From positions 42,602 through 106,601 of the forward strand of contig JAAMXP010003694.1 of NCBI GenBank assembly GCA_019693395.1: 64,000 nucleotides of DNA. Reading direction: 5' to 3'. Below are positions 1 to 12,335 of the stretch, piece after piece. The stretch comes from Ettlia oleoabundans (lineage: Eukaryota; Chlorophyta; Chlorophyceae; Chlamydomonadales). The notes under the pieces are model-generated. The model was not told the origin of the DNA, ran no database searches, and saw only the letters and a program-made list of their open reading frames with translations. Every line of letters starts with the position of its first letter. Position 1 is the first letter of the stretch. A program made the position numbers and the translations under genes.

Positions 1-3000
1 TCTGTCGCAACTGGCAGCCCGCCTGCACACAAAGACATGCATGGAGGGCAATGCGGAAGTTTACTTAAGACCAAGGCAAACCCTGGGGCCAATGCAAAAG
101 CACTGCATCTTGCACTGCATTGTGTCGGGTTCACATTTCATGCAATACTTTGATAGGAGCAAACTAGCATATAGGCAGCGGGCGGCGGCGTTTGATGTGC
201 CCGATTCAATGCAGCTGAACATCACAGCGGCATGCAAGCCAGCATACAGCCTGTGATGGCGTGCATCAACATTGGGTCCACAAGTGCTACAGCGCAGCAG
301 CTGGCTTACTGCCTGTCTCCACACAGCAGATGAGGTCGGGCACACAGGCCAGCAACCGCTCCATGCTGGCTTGGACATTGGAGCTTGCAGTCCTCTGGGC
401 CTCGTTGGCGCTCTCATATGCCAGCAGGTTCTCATTCTGAAATTCAATACGCAATTTGCTGCCAGCCCACATGTCAATTCCTTTAAGGAGCACATGCCCC
501 CGTGCAAAGCCTTCCGTGGTCTGCCTCTCCACATCCACAACCTTCCCTGCCAGAAGGGATAATGGCGGGGGTGATCCTTATCAAGCAAGCTGGGTGGCAG
601 ATCTTAGAGGCTAGCAGACTGCAGAAGGTTGTGAGCTGGGAAGGCACCTACCACTGAAAAGCACGCGCCCACGACCCGCCGCGGCAATGGCGGCGGGTGC
701 ATCCTCCTTCGACCGCTGTGCTTGTGCCACTGCTTTGCCCAGACGCCACGCCAGGCTTAAGGAGTGGAGCACCAGCACTCGTTTCAACTGTTGTCCTGCA
801 TACAGTGGGTATCAGGGATGTGCCAGCATGGTGCTGGGGTCGGGCAGCACCCGGCAACAAGTGCTTTTGGCACAAAAACATGTTGTAAACTGGGACACAT
901 TGTACACAGCTGCATGGTGCAGGTGCGGGTGTCGGGTGCTCACCACAAAAGTGCCTGCACAGCCCCCTTGCCTGTGAGGGGACAGGAGCTGAAGCCTGCG
1001 CTGCAGCCCATCTCTGTGCAGACTGGCCTGAGCAGCCGTTCCAGCCAAGTAGCGCTGGCCGCGCTGTGCACTACCACAGCATTGCCCTTCTCATCTGCCA
1101 CCGCTGCCGGAATGACTGGCAGACCGTAGATAGCTGAAGTCATCATCTGCACAAAGCAGTTATGCCAGTCAGTGCAAAACTGCCTGCCACAACCAGTCAC
1201 AAGAGCTCCCTGCCATTAGAGCACTGTCAGCTGTTGCTTGCAGCTCTGCACTGCCATGGTTTCAACCGCCACATTGCTGGCTGCACCGTGCTTAACTAGT
1301 GGCCGAGCTAACGGGTCAGGGCGCAGGCCAAATGCCAACCAGCAGCCCAAGAAAATCTCGAGGCTGCTGGCCACCGCTTGCCCTGCTGCGCACTGCTGTG
1401 CCAAACCTTGCCTCTAGTACCTTGGATAAACCCTTGACAGCACCTACACCCTTACTGGAACCCACCTGAAGCTCCGGAAAGGCTCGCCCCATCAAGTCTC
1501 CGTCAACAACCGGCAGCGACAGGCGGCTGCCGACCACTAGAGGCTCTACCCCGTTGCCACCACCTATCTCCCCAGCCATGAGTGCTGCCATTACCTGGCC
1601 CTCAGGAGCCAGCTGATGGGGAGCCGGCGTTTCATCACCAGCAATTCCACCACTGCTCCCTGTGCCAGGCTGCGCAGAGCCCAGTGGCGGCACAGCAGGG
1701 GTACTGCTGCGGTAGGCGGCCAGTACTGCCTGTACCGCAGCTTCTGCCTGATCGGAATCCAGCTTCTCTATGCCCACCGTGGGTGCGCCCATGTAGCCAG
1801 CATCCACCACGAGCTGATGGTCTGGTACCGCAGCAGGGCCTACGACTCGCATGCTGCCGACACCTGCCCTGCAGGGACCATAGCGCACATCACAACAAGC
1901 TTGCTGTTGTAATGATTTGCACACAGGACAAGGATGGAATGGCAGCACATTTCATGCTGTGGAAACCAATCGTTCCAAGGGAAAACACATGAACCTGCAC
2001 TAAATAACGCATGGGACAACATGAGCCAACCCAGTGCACCACACCCTGGCAAGGGGCCTGGCAAAATTTCCATCCCACCTCTGCAGCTGCAACAGAGCTT
2101 TCAGCAGTGCCTTGCCGGGGCTGCCACCTCCTCCGCAGCCTAGGATGCCGCATCCAGTGGCAATGATGTGGAGATCCTGGCTGTGTATGACCCATGCCCC
2201 ATGTTCATCAATGTGTGGCTGCCAGTCTGCCAGCTTAGCTGGCGAGGAGTCATCTCCTCTGCCAGCCAGCGGCGGCCAGCCTGAGATCATCTCACTGCTG
2301 CTGCAAATGGTATTAACATCAACAGCTGCCGGGTGCACATGCTGTGGTGGAGGAGTAGCTGGCTCTGCCGCTGACGGGTCTGCCCCTACTGCCATATGAG
2401 GGCCAGGTGGAATGAGTGCTGGGGGATCTCCTATGCTGTTGCCGCTGCTGCTTTCAGCACCCACATAGCGCTGCAACCTGGCGTGATCTAGGTCCCCGAT
2501 TACCTTGACTGTTACCCTGCTAGTCCTTCCCGGAAGGTAAGCTAGCGGTACTTCCTCCCTGGTAGCTATCCAGCAGCTGCCCTGTACCGCCCCAGCCTGT
2601 ACCGCCCGCTCAGTTGCAAGCTGCTCGACTTGCTCTAGCACCGCTGCCCTGCTGTCAGGTGTGGGCCCCATGTCGTATACTGCATCCACCAAGCCGCGAA
2701 CTTGGGTAATGGCAGCCCCGACAGCATTAGCCACGGCCGCATGCTCAGGGCGGATCACACTGGATGCACCTCGCAAGCTAGTGTCGCACAACGGCGCGCC
2801 GCCACCCACCACCACCACTGGCAAGTCGCCTGCAAACCCATGATGCATGGAGGTTATCGGTCAGGCTTTGCCATAAAGATGTGTGCAGAGGTGCAGCATG
2901 CTAGCAACGATGTGAGTCAGGTGCTGCCTTTAAATGGAACAGAACCGCTGGTGTTGGGCATTGTCAGGCAAAAAAGGCCCAACAACAGGCTAGCCAATAG

Positions 3001-5111
3001 TGTAAGACCATGTTGCCACACACCTGCATGTGTCTTTGCCGTATCCAAACAGTCCTCCAACGCCTTCTGCATCACCATCCACGCCACCTCCGCCTGCAGG
3101 TCTGATAGCCCGGCAGCTGCAGCCTGCCGCTTGCCCAAGGTCATCCTGCCAAGTAGTACCGCCACATCCGTGGCGGTACACCTGCCACCTCCCATGCACA
3201 ACGCTTCGGCTCCCAGCCTTGCACCGACGCTGTCCGGGCCCACGGTACAGGCCACTCCTGCATCTGGCTTGCCACTATTTGACCCGGCTGGGCAGTCATT
3301 GCCTGTTTGGCCAACATCGCTTGCTGCACCTGCTGCTGGTGTTGCACCGGTGCTGTCTGTGTTTGCCACAGCTGCAGAGGCTGCTGGCCCTCCGCCTTCC
3401 AAAACAGCACCACTCTCTGGGAACCTCACCAGCGAGCCGCCGCCGAGCCCCATGCTGAGCACATCCGGCATCTGGGCGTTGATGGGCACGCCAGCTACTC
3501 GCACTGCCTTACTGGCTGGGCGCAGCTGCCCACCAACCAGCAGCCCCACATCTGTGGTGGTCCCGCCAATGTCGATAACTGCGGCGTCTTGCAGGCCCGT
3601 CAGCAGCGCTGCACCGCGCAGGCTGTTTACGGGGCCGGATTGGAAAGTGGCCACGGGCATCTGCAGGGCAAGGGCCAGGAGACAAGGCAGCAATGGCTAC
3701 AGCCAGTCTGTGTGTCCACTCAGGAATAAAGGGGTTCTTCCAAGCAGTAGATGCCACTTCCATGGCAGTGGAATCCCCTGGAGGAAGGGAACTTTGAATC
3801 CCTCCGTAGCTGTCTGCACCTTTACCCACCTTCAAAGCATCTTGGGCGGACAGCAGCGTGCCGTCGTTTGCAGTGAAGAAGAGCGGGGCAGTGATGCCCG
3901 CTGCTGCCAGCGCATCTACGCAGGCAGGCACCACCCGGCTTGCCAGCGGCTGCAGCGCGGAGTTAAGGATCGCGGCATTCTCTCGCTCCAAGAGGCCAAG
4001 CTGCCCCACCTCATGGCTCTTGCAGATAAACAGATGCCGATTTATATATGGATAGGCTGGGTTTGACATGGGGGAGGCAGAAGAGGGTGTGGGAGGTCCA
4101 ACAAACCCTACACCAGCATCTGCTGGTGCCTCAGCTGTGCCCCCAGCTTCTGCTACAGCTGCCGTGGCTTCTTCCAGCAGTATTGCCGCTGCCTGCTCCT
4201 CCTGGGCAGGCTGCACGGGAGAAAAAACGCTGGAGACAACCACGCATCGGATGCCTGCCGCCACGATCTGGCGAGCGGCGCTGCGCAGTTGCTGCTTGTC
4301 AAGGGGCGCTATCTCGTGGCTGCCGTCATACTCGTAACCGCCTGCACAGTACGCGGTAAGCACACAACCATGACACCTCTTGGCAGGGAGCAGGGAGGAC
4401 AGCGAGTGGACTAAAATAATGTCAAAAACAGCACAAACATTTACCTGCTTTCACAAACATTCCACGATTGCTTGGGAAGGCAGGGAGGGCCGCTGAAGAG
4501 ACCGCAGCACAGCAGCTTCTGCTATCAAACAGTTTGCCCGGCTAGGGTTAACACACTCACAGCTGCAGCTGCTATGCAAGCGCGGCACTTGCCTGAGACC
4601 AGGAAGAAGCAGCCGCCCACCATCTGGCGCAGTCTCGGCGGCATGTCGCAGAAGGGGGGCAGGGAGCGAGTGGCGGGTCCGCACAGCCGCACAACCGCCA
4701 CAGGGGCCATGTCCTTCAGATTGATGCAGGCGTTGACAAACTGGGTGGTGCCCAGCATGACGATTCCCACGGCTGTCGGCTCTGCAAGCATTCAACGGCA
4801 GGCAGGCTGTTACATAGGACCAAGGTGCTTGTAAGGCGCATGCTGTTAACAGGCTGAGGCGGCTGACGCAGTGCCCGCAGAACAGGGTAACACGGTCGTG
4901 CTGGCTAACCCACACCTTGACCAGATCTCTGCAGCGCCTGTGTCACGGCAGCCACGATGCCTCCCAGGATGTCCTCGCTTGTTGGCTGCTTGGACCAGCC
5001 CAGGACAGAGTTGTCAGCCGCCAGGCACACGGCATCAGTGTTGGTGCCTCCGCAATCAACTCCGATGTGCAGAGGTGCCATGCTACCCGCTTCAGCGTTG
5101 GCCACAGGCAT
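1..5111 (-). CDS. Hydantoinase/oxoprolinase-DUF917 fusion protein (3' end beyond window)
   Basis: Read right to left, the exons encode a HyuA-type ATP-dependent hydantoinase/oxoprolinase. The start is ATG at 5111 or 5081, followed by the ASKHA phosphate-binding motif GVDCGGTNTDAV. Exon 1 ends at 4916. Later exons (about 4785-4600, 4350-3790, 3680-3020) carry the GYEYDG, VVVSSVFSP, LLERENAAILN and NDGTL motifs, then the second nucleotide loop IDIGGTTTDVG and MGLGGGSLV. From about 2850 the protein runs on through VVGGGAPL into a DUF917 domain (GCGILGCGGGGSP near 2100; AGEIGGGNG near 1520; IYGLPVIPAA near 1120; VDVERQTTEGFARG near 530). The last exon seen ends at 310 with a GTAAGC donor, and the DUF917 C terminus lies outside the window. 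The family hydrolyses cyclic amides such as hydantoins or 5-oxoproline; the substrate here cannot be told. Exon borders in the 2000-650 stretch are approximate. Confidence 0.85.
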
Positions 5112-6060
5112 CCTGGGCACCAAGTTGCTAGCGCGTAGATCCGATCTAGCTGCAGGAAGATGGCCATGGGGCCATTAGGCGGGGGTGAGGGGGTGAGCCA
5201 GGCAACAGGGCGCCTGCTGGTGCTGGTGCTGCTGCTCCTGCTGGCAGCTGCGCTGCTTCACACGTGCACAGCAATAAGGCGAGCTAAACGCCTTCTCACC
5301 GTTGATATCAGCTTGACATAGGGCACCTAGAGAGTAGCGGGCATCGTTAAGGGCCGCGGCACTGTCGATCTGCAAACCTAAGACTTGAGCATGGGCTGGG
5401 AATCAACATTGGGAGTCCTCCAAGGCTGGATGAGCCTCTCCAGGGCACCGTGCTCTGCATGCTGTGCGCCAGCTGGCTACTCCCATCACAAGAACCACTT
5501 TAAGTCATATAAACACTCAAATCTTCACTTTGATGAAAGAGGGTTGCACATCGCATCATCGCATACAACTTTGTGCCAACGGCTCAAGTGGCGCCAGCTC
5601 CAACTATCGCACAACCAAGCAAGGCCCGTTCATGGTTGCTGTGAATGGTGACAGCATCTAGCTACGCAGGCTCTTTTGCAAACAGTGGGTGTTGTCCATA
5701 CACAGTGATTTGGCAGTAGCCAGGGGCCAGTGCTCATCTCGAACACCGCTCCCACACCGCGACCTGCCCCCGTCATGGCCAGCTGGACCGGGGAGTCCGC
5801 GCCTTCTTACGTCGGCAAGCCCTTCCATTGTCTCTAGTGGCATGGTTAGCGTTTTCACTCTGTCCACCAGACTTACACGGGCGATTGAAGCGCGCGAAAC
5901 TTTGCAAGTTGGTCCCCTTGCACGATGCGTACAGCAGCCGTTTTGGGAGCATGCCACATTGCTGTTAAGGTAAATGATAAGGTAATGCGCAACAACGGGA
6001 GGCGCACATGAACGGCTCTGCTGACCAAGCTTTCCCTTGCCACTCGGCCTAGTTCTGCAG
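5112..6060. other. Intergenic/5' region between two head-to-head genes
   Basis: About 950 bp separate the start of the hydantoinase gene from the first clear coding stretch of the methyltransferase gene. An undetected first exon of the methyltransferase is likely here. One candidate begins at an ATG near 5840 and gives a basic, Ser/Thr-rich, transit-like peptide, but its donor (TTAAG then GTAAAT) is out of phase with the next exon, so I could not join it. Confidence 0.4.
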
Positions 6061-7213
6061 GGCATTGCGTTACGAAGCAGCAGCAGCGGCGGCAGCAGCT
6101 CAGGGGCCCGGCGACTGCTTCCCGCTGCCACCCGCCAGCGGCAGGCACCGCACCGGCCGGGCGCCACTGCTGCTGATGCCACCCTAGAACAGCAGGCTCA
6201 GCCAGCAAGCAGCGGTCATCAGCAGCCAGTGCAGCAGTTGCATGCATATCAAAAGGATGAGGCATACGAGGGGCCAACCTCGCGTTTTGAGCAGCTGCTG
6301 CAGCAGGGCGCCCGGTTGACGCACGTGGCGCAGGAGTTGTGTGGGCAGGTGGTCAGGCCGGGAGACCTAGCTGTGGATGCCACATGCGGCAATGGCTATG
6401 ATACAGCATTCCTGGCCGCAGCAGTGGGCAGCACAGGCACCGTGCACGCCTTTGATGTGCAGGAAGCAGCCATAGCTGCGACTCAGCAACGCGTGGCAGA
6501 GAGTCTCTCGCCAGGAGCGTCGCCGGCGCTCCACTACCACCTGGCGTCACATGCAGAGATGCTGCATCATGTTGGGGCTAATTGCGCCCGTGCCGTCATG
6601 CTTAACTTGGGTGCGCGCTTATTCCGCCTGTTAATGCTGCAATGCATGTGCTGTCGTTTGTGCTTTGACGTGCGGGACAGCGAGTGGCAGCCTAGTTAGC
6701 CGAGCAAGATAACGGCTGTTGCTCTTGAGCCACTTTGCCATGCGTGGGCAAGCGGCAGCATCTCAAAAATCATCAAAGTTCCCAACCGTTTCAGGTTTCT
6801 TGCCGGGCAGTGACAAAGCCACCATCACACAAGCAAGCAGCACGGTAGCGGCCGTGCAGGCAGCCTGCCAAGTGCTTCAGCCGGGAGGCGTGTGCTCCAT
6901 CCTCTGCTACACAGGACACCCAGGTGGGTGTTGATACCTTACAAAGCCACAGCACAGTAACTGGCCAGGCAGCTGCTGTTGTATGCACCCAACGATGCGG
7001 CAGCTTATTGCCCTATTCTCTTGATATCTGGCATCTGTGGAGGATGGCTACTAACACGCCTTGACTGACAACCTTGCAGGAGGCATGGAGGAGTATGAAG
7101 CTGTGAGGGCTCAGGTGGCAGGGTTGCCGCCATCCGGGTGGGTCACCTCTGAGATGCGCTTGCTCAATAGGCCAACTGCCCCTGTGCTGCTGCTGCTCTG
7201 GAAGCGGCCCTGA
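6061..7213 (+). CDS. YtqB/MnmM-type SAM-dependent RNA methyltransferase, probably plastid-targeted
   Basis: This is a class I SAM methyltransferase of the YtqB/MnmM family (Pfam rRNA_methylase). Bacterial members methylate the wobble-uridine side chain nm5s2U34 of tRNA. Exons are about 6061-6610, 6795-6923 and 7080-7213, joined in phase. Motif I is VDATCGNGYDTAFLA, followed by the acidic cofactor strand VHAFDVQ. The family signature NLGFLPGSDK is rebuilt across the first intron, then LQPGGVCSILCYTGHPGG, and the C terminus ends LLLLWKRP. The ORF is open upstream to an acceptor (TTCTGCAG) at 6060 but has no ATG before the domain, so the true start is in an upstream exon. The Ser/Arg/Ala-rich N-terminal stretch (about 60 residues) looks like a transit peptide. 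Function is inferred from family; plastid location is a guess from composition. Confidence 0.82.
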
Positions 7214-7375
7214 CAAGTTGAATAAATGTAGCGAGGTTCATAGCTGTAACATATATGTGGTTCTGTGCATTTATAGGTTGCCACAGCCTCTATGCATCAG
7301 GGCTGAAACAGTACATTCGGGCAAGCATAGTTCATCAAGGAAAGCACATTGTGCTCAAACCATCAATGTACGCAT

Positions 7376-8048
7376 TTAGCTGTGATCTTGTGATTGGCGC
7401 TTCTGCTGCAACCGCCTCAAGCGAGCCAGGTGCTTCTCTAGTTGCGTGACAAGCTCCTGCCTCAGGTCTCGCTCCTGCTGGTCTGTACAGTCTTCTACGC
7501 TCCGCCTAAGCTCATCAACCTCACCCTCGTATGCCGCTACCTTGGCTGCTACTTGTGTCCCTGCTGCCTCACCAACCTGCCTTGGTGCTGGCTGGTGCGA
7601 GGTACTTGAACGCGTCGATTTGGCTTGGGGGTTGTTGCCAGTGGTGCCGTAGCCTCCGCATGCGCTGCATGTACGCTGGATGCTGCGGCAGTCATAACAC
7701 TTGGTCAACATGCCGCTGCCGCCGCACACGATGCATATCTTGATGCGCGTGTTGGCATCGGACGAGGAGGTGCTGCTGGAAGTCGTGGGTTCGGGTGCTG
7801 CAGCCGCCTCTTGCACACTGCTGTTCGGGGGTGTTGCTGCAGGCAGAGCGGCAGCACATGGCGGCCCGGTGAACGCCCACTCTTGTAGGACCCCTACGTA
7901 CACAAAGCAGCGGTCGAAAGCGCTCACCTCGCGCGGCAGCATTCGCACTGCTGTATTTCGCGCGCAGCTCTGCAACCAGGCTCTCCTCCTCAGCGGTCAA
8001 CGAGGCCGGGTAGGCAGTCGCTTGGGAAACCTCCACGGCAGCAGCCAT
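7376..8048 (-). CDS. Small DnaJ-type cysteine-rich zinc-finger protein
   Basis: The start is ATG at 8048 (MAAAVEVSQA). Exon 1 ends at 7928 with a GTGAGC donor, and the frame resumes at 7893 (or 7881), in phase, so the intron is only 34 or 46 nt. The protein (about 210 residues) has a Ser/Thr-rich linker, a cysteine-rich block CIVCGGSGMLTKCYDC followed by CSACGGYG, and a charged coiled-coil-like C terminus rich in Glu, Arg and Gln ending at a TAA (7376-7378). The CxxCxGxG spacing resembles the zinc-binding domain of DnaJ and of plastid BSD2-like proteins, but there is no J domain. I cannot assign a function beyond a likely zinc-binding, chaperone-like role. It converges on the methyltransferase gene, with about 160 bp between stops. 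Confidence 0.65.
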
Positions 8049-8328
8049 CGCGCCGATTGATCTCGTAACGTAGCGACTCCCATATGCAAATTGACCTAGA
8101 GAAACCGGGTTTCTATTCTCGCGCCTTCCTGCTGCGTCGCTGCTCAGCAGAAGGCCCATGCGTGCCAACCACGAGCCCTGTCCATTTGATTCTCTGACAC
8201 GATACGTTGCCAAGACTGTCTGTGCGAGCAGCAGTGCGGTATTCTTCCTCGGATTCCTTGGGGCGCCAGGAGGCAACAAGTTTGCGATCAAGGTCAGCCG
8301 GCGGTGGAGGCACCGTAAATTAAACATC
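8049..8328. promoter_or_regulatory. Divergent 280-bp intergenic region, likely shared promoter
   Basis: The zinc-finger gene (-) and the short membrane-protein gene (+) start from opposite ends of this stretch. At 280 bp it must hold both core promoters and both 5' leaders. I see no clear TATA box. Confidence 0.35.
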
Positions 8329-8929
8329 ATGCTTCATACGCAACGCTGCAGAACCGGGCCGGCTGCAGCCAAACTGCCCCCGCGGCGGGCACCGCTGTTC
8401 CCTCTGCGGTCGGCAGCAGGCGGTCGGCGGCGCAGCAGGCAGGCGACGCACGTGCTGCCTGTCGATGGCACCAGCGAGTTGCTGTTGGCTGCTCTTTCGA
8501 CCTACTCTGAGTTTGCAGCAGATAGCCTAGCAGTAGCAGAAACATTTGAGCCGCAGCTGCAGCCTGAGATCATGATGGCGGCAGGGTTTGCAGCCACACC
8601 GCCCATCCTGTTTTGGGCCCGCATTTTCAACGCCAACCAGCGGCGGCTACGGGAGATCAATGAGGCCAAGGCGGCCGAAGAGCAGCGGCAGCGGGATCGA
8701 GAGGTGGGTGTGCGGCGTGCGATGTGTGCCGTCGCCAGCTGTGCTGATTGATATCTTGTTCGCCTCATCGCTGCTGCTACTGCTGCTGCTGGATTCAGCA
8801 ATCACAACCACACTGCCGTAGTCTACTCTTGCAGAGCGTGATGATAGGGAAACTGACAAGCTATGACCTGTGATTGCCCGGCTGCAGGAGTTGAAGCGCA
8901 AAATCACTGGGCAGTGGACTGACCCCTGA
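8329..8929 (+). CDS. Short plastid-type membrane protein of unknown function
   Basis: The ATG at 8329 opens a very basic N terminus (Arg, Ala, Pro and Ser, few acidic residues) of the plastid-transit type. It is followed by an acidic stretch with ELLLAALSTYSEFA, one hydrophobic segment around MMAAGFAATPPILFWARIF, and a charged helix rich in Glu, Gln and Arg. Exon 1 ends at 8703 (GAG before GTGGGT). Exon 2, 8888-8929, adds ELKRKITGQWTDP and the stop in the same phase. The total is about 140 residues. I do not recognise the family. The likely reading is a single-pass plastid membrane protein with a coiled C-terminal tail. Confidence 0.6.
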
Positions 8930-9106
8930 AGTGCCTTTCAACCGCACCCAAGATTGTGCCACATTATTGCAATGCACCTGTACCAACATTCACCCTGTAG
9001 TTGACCTTGTATGTAACTTGCACAGCATGCCAATGTTTGCACGCTATGGCAATACATGGCCCTCAAATTCACAGGTTTACAGCCATTCATGCTGCATTGC
9101 TCTTGG

Positions 9107-11388
9107 CTACACGTGCACCCTGAAGCGCTGCCAGTAGGCCCGCTGCTCCACCTCATCCAGTGCCGCTTCAAGTGCACTGCGGCAGGCAACATAAGCCGCT
9201 ACCTCGCCTCCCTTGCCTACTGCTGCTGCCACACCATCTAGCAGGCTCTGCGTGCTGCCGCCACTGGAGCTGTCACTCAAAGGATGGTTGGCAGTGCTCC
9301 CGGTGCTGCCCGCTGAGCTGCCACGTAACAGCGAGCCCAGGCCTAGCAGGTCTCGGATCCCAGGTTGCGGTGGCTCAGAGCACAGCAGGAACCGAGCTTT
9401 GTCACCGTATTGCTCCTGCGCAAGCAAGACGTGGTGCAAGCCAGATCCACAAGTTGTCTGCTTTCAGCAGCTCGCACCGGGCTTCTGGGCTGGTGCACGA
9501 ACTAGGCAACTGGCAGTGGGCGTCCTGGGTGTTGGTGAGCTGGGGGGTTTTAATCAGCAGTCTAGGGTTTCACTCGCCTGCATAATGTTCCTCATTTCTC
9601 CCACACCGTCAATCAGGCCGAGCTTCAGAGCCTGCCTCCCAGTCCAGGCCCGGCCTGCAAGGTTCACAGCAGGCAGCTGGGCAGCAGCACATCCCTAGAA
9701 CCTGCTTGGTGGTATGCAACAACTCCACAGGGCCATCAACAGCCACATTAGTGAGAGTATATAAAGTTAGCAGTGCAGAGACGGCGGTGTGCAACAGCAG
9801 GCACCAATATCAGGGCTTACCTGAGAAGAGCTCATCGTCGCGGCCGGCTACCAAGCGGTCGCCCCTGCTGCCGCGTACCCGGTCCTTGAAGGCCTCGTGC
9901 AAGTCATCCATGATGTCTCGCAGCCGTGCCTCCTGACTTATAAGCACGACGATAGATTAGTAGGAAAAATAGGAAGAGGGCCCTTAAAACACCATCCTTG
10001 AAATGTTGGCAGGAGAGGGCACACCGACGGTGCTCGACTACTTGCGCCGATGCATCAGTTGAGCTGCAGCATTGACGCCAAGATTCACTCCTAGAAACCC
10101 TTATCATCAACGCCTCTAGTGCCAGCCAAGCCAGAAGGTTTGACTTACCATGTCCGGCTTCACCGGCAGGAAGGGATCCAGTTGCACCTTAGCCTCCCCC
10201 GCTGTGTACACACGCCGCTCAATGCCCAGCTTCTTCACTGCTTCCGTGGCCCCAAAAGTCGCACTGATCACACCAATGCTCCCCACTAGGGATGTCTGCA
10301 CAGCATGCACAAGTGGCCTCAGCCTGCAGATGTAGGTAGGGCACAGTTTACCTTGAATTGCGTAATTGGGTTGTCAACTGCCCCAGTTATGGCTGTTTCC
10401 AGCTGACCATGTGCCTAATAAATCACTAATCAGGCCGCACAGGAGATGGCTCAACCTGACACAATCGCACATCCTGTCAAGCCAGCTTTTCCAGTGAACT
10501 ACGCACCTCAAGAGCATAGGACTTGTCGCCCGCACACCTGCACAGCAGCAACATGCAACACCAGCAGCATTGGCAAGGGCCGCAAACTGAGCAGCCAGCA
10601 GACAGTCCTTCGGGGGCTGCAACTAAGAACTGTGGAGGCACAAAAGTGGCACGAAAGTTACAATTTGTAGCAGCTATCAGTGGCAGCAGCAGCGCACATG
10701 AGCCAGTAGCCGCCACTCGCCGCCACATCCTCTGCAAAGGTGTGCACTGGGATGCCTGTTTTCTTGGACAAGCGGCGGATGAGGTTATAGATCAGGTCAG
10801 CCTGCACCGCAGAACCGCCTGCAAGCACAGAATGCACTGACATGTGGTGAGGATACCAAATCAATTCAGCAGAGTCAGCGCGATGGGCCGGTCGGAAGCG
10901 GTGCACCATGTTGTATGCTGCAGCTACTGTTTCGATGGGCGGCATGACTGCACCTGGGCTGTTGATAGATACTGCGACGGCGGCCGGCTTGAGTGACTGG
11001 GTGAATGCTCTGGCAAACCACTTTTCTGCAGGATGTGGAGGAACGAGCCCTGTTGAATGCCGGCCAGCATACGCCAGTCTGGGGCAAGCAGCAATGCATA
11101 CAATACTTGCGACGCAGCGGTGCTGTTTGGCTTACCGACACGATCGATATTGAGCAGCCGGCGAGCCTGCGTGCACCAAGGTGACAAAGCAGCACAGTGT
11201 TCTGACGGAATACAGAAAGGACCACAGCGTCAGAGCAAAGCAGGGTTCTTTGTGTCAGGCTCAAGCACCTGGGGGGCACGCGCTGGCCCGGTAAAGGCCT
11301 GCAGAATGCCATTCAGCTTCACAACCATGACAAGGGCCTCGTTGTAGTCTTTCCTCCCCATGATCGACCATCTTGCCAGGCGTTCCAT
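9107..11388 (-). CDS. S49-family signal peptide peptidase (SppA/SohB-like)
   Basis: The start is ATG at 11388 (MERLARWSIMGRKDY), followed by VMVKLNGILQAFTGPA. Later exons give LNIDRV, KWFARAFTQSLKPAAVAVSINSPG and then, across an intron, GSAVQADLIYNLIRRLSKK and TFAEDVAASGGYWLMCAA. The Ser in AASGGYW matches the S49 nucleophile, and the Lys in YTAGEAKVQL (about 10200) matches the general-base lysine of the short SppA/SohB type. Downstream exons encode DDLHEAFKDRVR, GRAWTGRQALKLGLIDGVGE and a C-terminal tail from about 9439 to the TAG at 9107-9109. The family degrades cleaved signal peptides and misfolded membrane proteins; plant SPPA works at thylakoids. No clear membrane anchor is seen, so compartment is open. 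The exon between about 10640 and 10310 is not fully resolved. Confidence 0.88.
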
Positions 11389-12335
11389 CTTGCACTGCAG
11401 GGATGGCAGCCACAGGGTTTTGGTGACGCAGGCTCAAGGCTCAACAAGACAACGGCGGCGGTGGCATTGGCGGCCGCCACTGCAGCAACCCAGGATTTTT
11501 GCCCCAGGGAGCTTGTAATATCACTTGGTCATGCAGCGATAATAATCACCCGCTAAACGAGGCTGGCTGATTAGCCGCTGCTCTCGGGGGTTTTCACTCA
11601 AGGACGGGTAAAGGATGCTCTAAGGTAAACACGGCGGTGTCGCCGTGTAGACGAAGGTTCCAAAGAGCTGCGCCTGAAGGCCGGCTATATTCGCGATAAC
11701 CCAGGTTCTGCCCAGTTCCACCGCCCCAGCGTGCACAGCATGAAGTGCAGCTAAATGTTGGTGGGATGCTGGGCACTGCATGCTGTGAAAGGGGTCAGTA
11801 ATAAGTTGCATTAGCATGGAGCATGGATCATTCAGTGCCAAGTTGGACCCTGTAGCAGGACGCCATGCACCGCCACAGTTGCGAGCGTCTGTTTCGCGGG
11901 ATCCGCGCAGGAGCCCACCTTGGCTTTCAGCCAGCACTGCGACGTGAACCACACCTGTAGTTTGGTATTATGTGAGTAACAAGCTGTAACACTCAATCTG
12001 CATGTATGTTAAATAAAGAGATGATTGCCCGGCATGTCACCAAAGCCAACGCCGCCTGTTGCTGCCCAGGGATAGCCACCTCTCCAGCATGGCGCTCTCA
12101 TTCTCTGCTGCAGCTGACACCTTGAGGCATGGCATCTAGTTGCATCGCACACGAATCGCAGGAAACAACAGCCAGGCGCTATCTGCTGATACTCTAGGCA
12201 GGGTGCATTGCACCAGACCGTCAGCTGGCGCTGACGTGGCCGCCGCCTGGTTTGCGGAACTGTCCATCGAGTCCACGGCCGCAAACCCTACATACTGCGC
12301 TACGTGCTTGCTTGAATTTGTAGTAAGGTGCCGGA
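11389..12335. other. Head-to-head intergenic region, no gene seen
   Basis: About 950 bp lie between the starts of the S49 peptidase gene (-) and the SEX4 gene (+). Several short ORFs occur on both strands, but none has a recognisable domain, consistent splice signals or a neighbour it could join. I read the stretch as two promoters and 5' untranslated DNA. Confidence 0.4.
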
